Positions 5,212-8,712 of a DNA stretch of 8,712 bases are shown piece after piece. The notes beneath the pieces were generated by a model. That model saw nothing but the letters and a program-made list of their open reading frames with translations. It searched no databases and was not told the DNA's origin. Location: assembly GCA_947564765.1 (NCBI GenBank), contig CANODN010000070.1, forward strand, positions 1 through 8,712, given 5' to 3'. Position numbers and translations under genes: made by a program. The stretch's first letter is position 1; each line of letters starts with the position of its first letter. This stretch comes from an uncultured Roseburia sp. (GTDB lineage: Bacteria; Bacillota; Clostridia; Lachnospirales; Lachnospiraceae).

Positions 5212-6300
5212 ATGGAGGAAAAACAAAAATATCAGTATTGGATGAGAAGGATACCGGGAATCGGGAATAAAAAATTAAAAAAATTAGTAGAATATTGTGG
5301 CAGCGCAAAAGAGGTTTACGGATTGTCCCGAGGACAGCTGGAAAAGGTTCCGGGGATTTCTGCAAAAGATGCAGAGGCTATTTGTGCCGGCAGACGCAGC
5401 TTTGATATAGAAAAAGAAGCGGAGAAGTTTGCAGAGGAAGAAATTTCCATGATCACAATCGAAGAAGCGGACTTCCCGAAACGGCTTACGTATCTTTCCG
5501 ATTGCCCCTATGCATTGTTTTATAAAGGACAGCTTCCGCCGGAAGACGAGAGGACAGCGGCTATTGTAGGAGCGCGGATGTGCTCCTCTTATGGACGGGC
5601 CGTTGCGCTGGAACTGGGAGAGCGGCTGGCAGACTGCAAAGCCGCCGTTGTCAGCGGCATGGCAGCCGGGATCGATTCCTTCGGACACTGGGGAGCAATC
5701 AAAGGCGGCGGCAGGACATACGCCGTATTGGGCTGCGGTACGGATATCTGCTATCCCAGAGGAGGAAGGGAGCTGTATGGAAAAATACAAATCAACGGAG
5801 GCCTGCTGTCGGAATATCTGCCGGGGACGCCTCCCGCAGCCGCGCAGTTTCCTGCCAGAAACCGGTTGATCAGCGGGCTTTCAGATGTGATCATTCTTGT
5901 GGAGGCGAAACAGAAAAGCGGTTCTTTGATTACTGCGGATTTTGCGCTGGAGCAGGGAAAAGAAATTTATGCCGTACCGGGAAGACTGGATGATGCTTTA
6001 AGCAAGGGCTGCAATGAGCTGATCCGGCAGGGCAGCGGCATTGTTACTTCCATAGAAGAACTGCTTTTGGAACTTGGATTTTTACCTCGGGAAAAGGAAG
6101 AGAAAGATAAGATCACAAAAAAATCACTTGAAAAAGAAGAATTGTTGGTGTATAGTTGCTTTGATTTACATCCCAGAAATCTGGAAGAGTTAGTCAAGCT
6201 AACCAAAATTCCGGTTTCTGTTCTGGCAGATTTGCTGGTGAGGCTCCAGACGAAGGGATTGATCGAAGAATATTTTAAAAATAATTACCGCAAAAAATAA
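5212..6300 (+). CDS. dprA: DNA processing protein DprA (Smf)
   Basis: DprA binds incoming single-stranded DNA in the cytoplasm and loads RecA on it during natural transformation; it is also kept in many species not known to be transformable. The 362-residue protein has an N-terminal helix-hairpin-helix region (PGIGNKKL 15-22, VPGISAKDAE 46-55) and a Rossmann core with VGARMCSSYG (119-128), SGMAAGID (148-155) and FPARNRLISGLS (213-224). SGSLITADFALEQGK follows near 236-250. A C-terminal winged-helix domain (about 300-355, ending in LLVRLQTKGLIEEYF) completes the protein. All these parts are intact. Translation starts 6 nt after GGGAG (5201-5205), which overlaps the end of yifB, and the 3-nt spacing indicates coupling. 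topA follows after 15 nt. Confidence 0.96.
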   Translation: MEEKQKYQYWMRRIPGIGNKKLKKLVEYCGSAKEVYGLSRGQLEKVPGISAKDAEAICAGRRSFDIEKEAEKFAEEEISMITIEEADFPKRLTYLSDCPYALFYKGQLPPEDERTAAIVGARMCSSYGRAVALELGERLADCKAAVVSGMAAGIDSFGHWGAIKGGGRTYAVLGCGTDICYPRGGRELYGKIQINGGLLSEYLPGTPPAAAQFPARNRLISGLSDVIILVEAKQKSGSLITADFALEQGKEIYAVPGRLDDALSKGCNELIRQGSGIVTSIEELLLELGFLPREKEEKDKITKKSLEKEELLVYSCFDLHPRNLEELVKLTKIPVSVLADLLVRLQTKGLIEEYFKNNYRKK

Positions 6301-6315
6301 AAGGAGTTTTTTGTT

Positions 6316-8385
6316 ATGGCAAAGTACCTGGTAATCGTGGAATCACCTGCAAAGGTAAAGACGATTAAAAAGTTTTTAGGCAAAAATTATGAGGTGACTG
6401 CATCCAACGGACATGTGCGGGATCTGCCCAAAAGCCAGCTTGGAATTGATGTAGAACATGATTTTGAACCAAAATACATTACCATTCGGGGAAAGGGCGA
6501 CATTCTTGCGAAGCTCAGAAAAGAAGTCAAAAAGGCTGATAAAGTATTTCTTGCAACGGACCCTGACCGGGAGGGGGAAGCAATTTCCTGGCATCTGGCA
6601 AAGGCGCTGAAGCTGGAAGGGAAAAGCGTATGCCGCATCAGCTTTAATGAGATTACGAAAAATGCCGTAAAAGCATCTTTGAAAGCGCCCAGAGAAATTG
6701 ATATGGATCTTGTGAATGCGCAGCAGGCCAGACGTATGCTGGATCGTATGGTGGGATATAAGATCAGTCCGTTGCTGTGGGCGAAGGTGAAACGGGGATT
6801 GAGTGCAGGAAGGGTACAGTCTGTGGCCCTGCGTATGATTTGCGACAGAGAAGAAGAAATCAATGCATTTATACCCGATGAATACTGGAGCCTGGACGCA
6901 AAGCTCGCAGTAGAAGGAGAGAAGCATCCGATTCTTGCCAAATTTTACGGGAAAGACAATAAAAAGGTCGTTATTTCCACGCAGCAGGAAATGGAGCAGA
7001 TCAGACAGGAGATCCAGACAGCCGATTATCGGATACTGGAAGTGAAAAAAGGAGAGCGTATCAAAAAAGCGCCGCTGCCTTTTACCACCAGTACCTTGCA
7101 GCAGGAGGCCTCCAAAACGTTGAATTTTTCCATTCAAAAGACGATGCGGATCGCACAGCAGTTGTATGAAGGAATTGATATTAAGGGACAGGGTACGGTG
7201 GGTCTGATCACATATTTGAGAACAGATTCTGTGCGTATTTCAGAGGAAGCCGATCAGGCGGCAAGAGAATATATTGCGTCTGCATATGGAGAAAAATATG
7301 CTGCAGGCCATGCAGGTAAAAAGCAGAGCTCCGTTAAAATACAGGATGCCCATGAGGCAATCCGGCCTTCTGATATTGCAAGGACGCCGGTATTGGTCAA
7401 GGAATCCCTTTCCAGAGATCAGTTCCGTCTCTATCAGCTGATCTGGAGGCGGTTTGCAGCCAGCAGGATGAAAGAGGCGGTCTATGAGACGACATCGATC
7501 ACCATTGGAGCAGGTGCATACCGTTTTCATGTATCCGCTTCCAAGATCGCCTTTGATGGATTTTTGTCTGTATACACAGCATCGGAGGAAGAAAAAGAAG
7601 GAAACAATGTTCTGTTAAAATCCATTGATGAAAATACAAAACTGAAACTGCAGGAATTAGATGGAAAACAGCATTTTACACAGCCTCCGGCACATTATAC
7701 CGAGGCATCTTTGGTAAAAGCACTGGAAGAGCTTGGAATTGGCCGTCCCAGCACGTATTCTCCGACGATCACGACACTTCTGGGAAGAAGATACGTGGTA
7801 AAAGAGAATAAGAATCTTTATATAACAGAATTGGGCGAAGTGGTAAATTCCATTATGAAGGAATCATTTCCTTATATTGTAGACGAACATTTTACTGCCA
7901 ATATGGAATCTCTGTTGGACAAAGTCGGAGAGGGAACGGTTAACTGGAAGGCCGTGGTGAGTAATTTTTATCCGGATCTGGAGGAGGCTGTGGCACACGC
8001 AGAAAAGGAACTGGAGAAGGTAAAAATCGAGGATGAAGTAACCGATGTGATCTGCGAGGAATGCGGCAGGAATATGGTAATAAAATACGGTCCTCACGGC
8101 AAATTTTTAGCCTGTCCCGGCTTTCCGGACTGCAGGAATACCAAGCCTTATCTGGAAAAAACAGGGATAGCGTGTCCGGTGTGCGGAAAAGAAGTCGTTA
8201 TTAAAAAGACGAAAAAAGGCAGAAAATTTTATGGCTGTGAAAATAATCCGGAATGTGAGTTCATTTCCTGGCAGAAGCCATCCGAAAAGCCATGTCCCAG
8301 GTGCGGCAGTTATATGGTGGAGAAAGGCAGCAAATTGGCCTGCTCCAGTGAACAGTGCGGTTATAGCGAGAAAAGCGTAAAATAA
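6316..8385 (+). CDS. topA: DNA topoisomerase I
   Basis: This type IA topoisomerase relaxes negative supercoils by cutting and resealing one DNA strand. At 689 residues it is the usual Firmicutes size. The Toprim domain begins VIVESPAKVKTI (6-17, with Glu9) and has the acidic triad DPDREGE (82-88: Asp82, Asp84, Glu86). The active-site tyrosine is Tyr300 in LITYLRTDS. The conserved DAHEAIRP and the ELGIGRPSTY signature follow. The tail has three four-cysteine zinc modules: Cys580/583/600/606, Cys620/623/641/647 and Cys660/663/676/681. ATG 6316 follows AAGGAG (6301-6306) by 9 nt. It is the third gene of the yifB-dprA-topA run. No terminator is visible before the codY promoter, so read-through into codY is possible. 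Confidence 0.98.
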   Translation: MAKYLVIVESPAKVKTIKKFLGKNYEVTASNGHVRDLPKSQLGIDVEHDFEPKYITIRGKGDILAKLRKEVKKADKVFLATDPDREGEAISWHLAKALKLEGKSVCRISFNEITKNAVKASLKAPREIDMDLVNAQQARRMLDRMVGYKISPLLWAKVKRGLSAGRVQSVALRMICDREEEINAFIPDEYWSLDAKLAVEGEKHPILAKFYGKDNKKVVISTQQEMEQIRQEIQTADYRILEVKKGERIKKAPLPFTTSTLQQEASKTLNFSIQKTMRIAQQLYEGIDIKGQGTVGLITYLRTDSVRISEEADQAAREYIASAYGEKYAAGHAGKKQSSVKIQDAHEAIRPSDIARTPVLVKESLSRDQFRLYQLIWRRFAASRMKEAVYETTSITIGAGAYRFHVSASKIAFDGFLSVYTASEEEKEGNNVLLKSIDENTKLKLQELDGKQHFTQPPAHYTEASLVKALEELGIGRPSTYSPTITTLLGRRYVVKENKNLYITELGEVVNSIMKESFPYIVDEHFTANMESLLDKVGEGTVNWKAVVSNFYPDLEEAVAHAEKELEKVKIEDEVTDVICEECGRNMVIKYGPHGKFLACPGFPDCRNTKPYLEKTGIACPVCGKEVVIKKTKKGRKFYGCENNPECEFISWQKPSEKPCPRCGSYMVEKGSKLACSSEQCGYSEKSVK

Positions 8386-8396
8386 ATTGAGCATTC

Positions 8397-8425
8397 TTGA
8401 AATTTGAAGACAAATATGCTAAGAT
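8397..8425 (+). promoter_or_regulatory. Sigma-A promoter of codY
   Basis: TTGAAA (8397-8402) is followed after 17 nt by TAAGAT (8420-8425) with TG at 8417-8418, giving an extended -10. The expected transcription start is near 8432, about 40 nt before the codY start codon. The -10 hexamer itself matches consensus at four positions only. Confidence 0.55.
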
Positions 8426-8441
8426 ACTATCCAGTTATAAA

Positions 8442-8456
8442 AAAGTTCGGAAAATT
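8442..8456 (+). promoter_or_regulatory. Candidate CodY box in the codY leader
   Basis: AAAGTTCGGAAAATT matches the CodY consensus AATTTTCWGAAAATT at 12 of 15 positions, with the right half perfect. It lies just after the predicted transcription start and before the AAGGAGG at 8459-8465, where bound CodY would block elongation or initiation. AT-rich leaders can give such matches by chance, and the consensus comes from Bacillus and lactic bacteria. Confidence 0.45.
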
Positions 8457-8472
8457 TTAAGGAGGATATCTT

Positions 8473-8712
8473 ATGGGTGTACAGTTATTGGATAAGACGA
8501 GAAAAATCAATAAACTTCTGCACAATAACAATTCTTCTAAAGTCGTGTTCAATGATATTTGTGATGTATTAACAGAAATCTTAAAATCAAATATTCTGGT
8601 GATCAGTAAAAAAGGCAAGGTTTTGGGAAGCAGTGCCGGAAAAGGTACGCCTGAAATCTGCGAACTGATCGTAGATGAAGTAGGCGGATTTATAGATCCG
8701 TTGTTAAATGAA
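8473..8712 (+). CDS. codY: GTP/BCAA-sensing transcriptional regulator CodY (N-terminal part, cut by window end)
   Basis: The first 80 residues are visible: MGVQLLDKTRKINKLLH at the start, then VVFNDICDVLTEIL (24-37) and NILVISKKGKVLG (40-52), which match the N-terminal GAF domain of CodY. In Firmicutes CodY is a global repressor of nutrient-uptake, biosynthesis and stationary-phase genes; it binds DNA when loaded with branched-chain amino acids and, in many species, GTP. The DNA-binding winged helix would lie beyond the window. ATG 8473 follows a near-perfect AAGGAGG (8459-8465) by 7 nt. It sits 87 nt after topA with its own promoter and a possible CodY box. The trmFO, xerC and clpQY genes that separate topA from codY in Bacillus subtilis are absent here. 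Confidence 0.95.
   Translation, partial: MGVQLLDKTRKINKLLHNNNSSKVVFNDICDVLTEILKSNILVISKKGKVLGSSAGKGTPEICELIVDEVGGFIDPLLNE

Noticed and set aside
6376..7137. 253-codon open frame on the minus strand opposite topA
   Set aside because: It is antisense to the conserved Toprim region of topA, with no family resemblance and no sign of its own promoter.
8386..8396. Terminator between topA and codY
   Set aside because: Only 11 nt separate the topA stop from the codY -35 box, and no hairpin with a T run is seen there.

Overview
The window reads as chromosomal core DNA from a Gram-positive, endospore-forming Clostridia member, most likely a Lachnospiraceae-type gut anaerobe. The support is a sigma-K type sporulation factor, a CodY N-terminus, Clostridia-style Shine-Dalgarno sites (AAGGAG, AAGGAGG), occasional TTG starts and moderate GC. 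The genus is inferred from protein character only. All genes lie on the + strand. I see no mobile element, CRISPR array, tRNA or rRNA, and no intergenic gap longer than about 140 bases.

Left block (1-2855): a GlgX/isoamylase-like protein comes first. It is only the C-terminal half of the family and has lost the GH13 catalytic residues, and the bases just upstream suggest a frameshift at a G run. It is followed after 16 nt by a DUF5662-type protein with a strongly basic tail. That gene overlaps trpS (tryptophanyl-tRNA synthetase) by 7 nt, so the three appear to be one transcript.

Middle block (2856-3684): sigK is a complete sporulation sigma-K gene without a pro-sequence or an inserted element. 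It starts at TTG and has a good sigma-K-type promoter in its 77-bp upstream gap, which suggests autoregulation. Behind it lies an AT-rich inverted repeat that looks like a terminator and is interleaved with a strong extended -10 sigma-A promoter. A short leader with two hairpins then leads into the next operon.

Right block (3685-8712): yifB (ComM-like AAA+ ATPase), dprA (ssDNA/RecA-loading protein) and topA (DNA topoisomerase I) are tightly packed with 3- and 15-nt gaps and form a DNA-processing operon. After an 87-nt gap containing its own extended -10 promoter and a 12/15 match to the CodY box comes codY, cut by the window end. YifB and DprA both act on incoming single-stranded DNA during transformation. 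TopA handles supercoiling. CodY senses branched-chain amino acids (and GTP in many species).

The window is mostly ordinary core genome. The best second looks are the degenerate GlgX-like protein with its possible frameshift, the apparent sigma-K self-promoter, the promoter/terminator overlap with structured leader before yifB, and the CodY box in front of codY. I did not find a clearly new multi-gene system.
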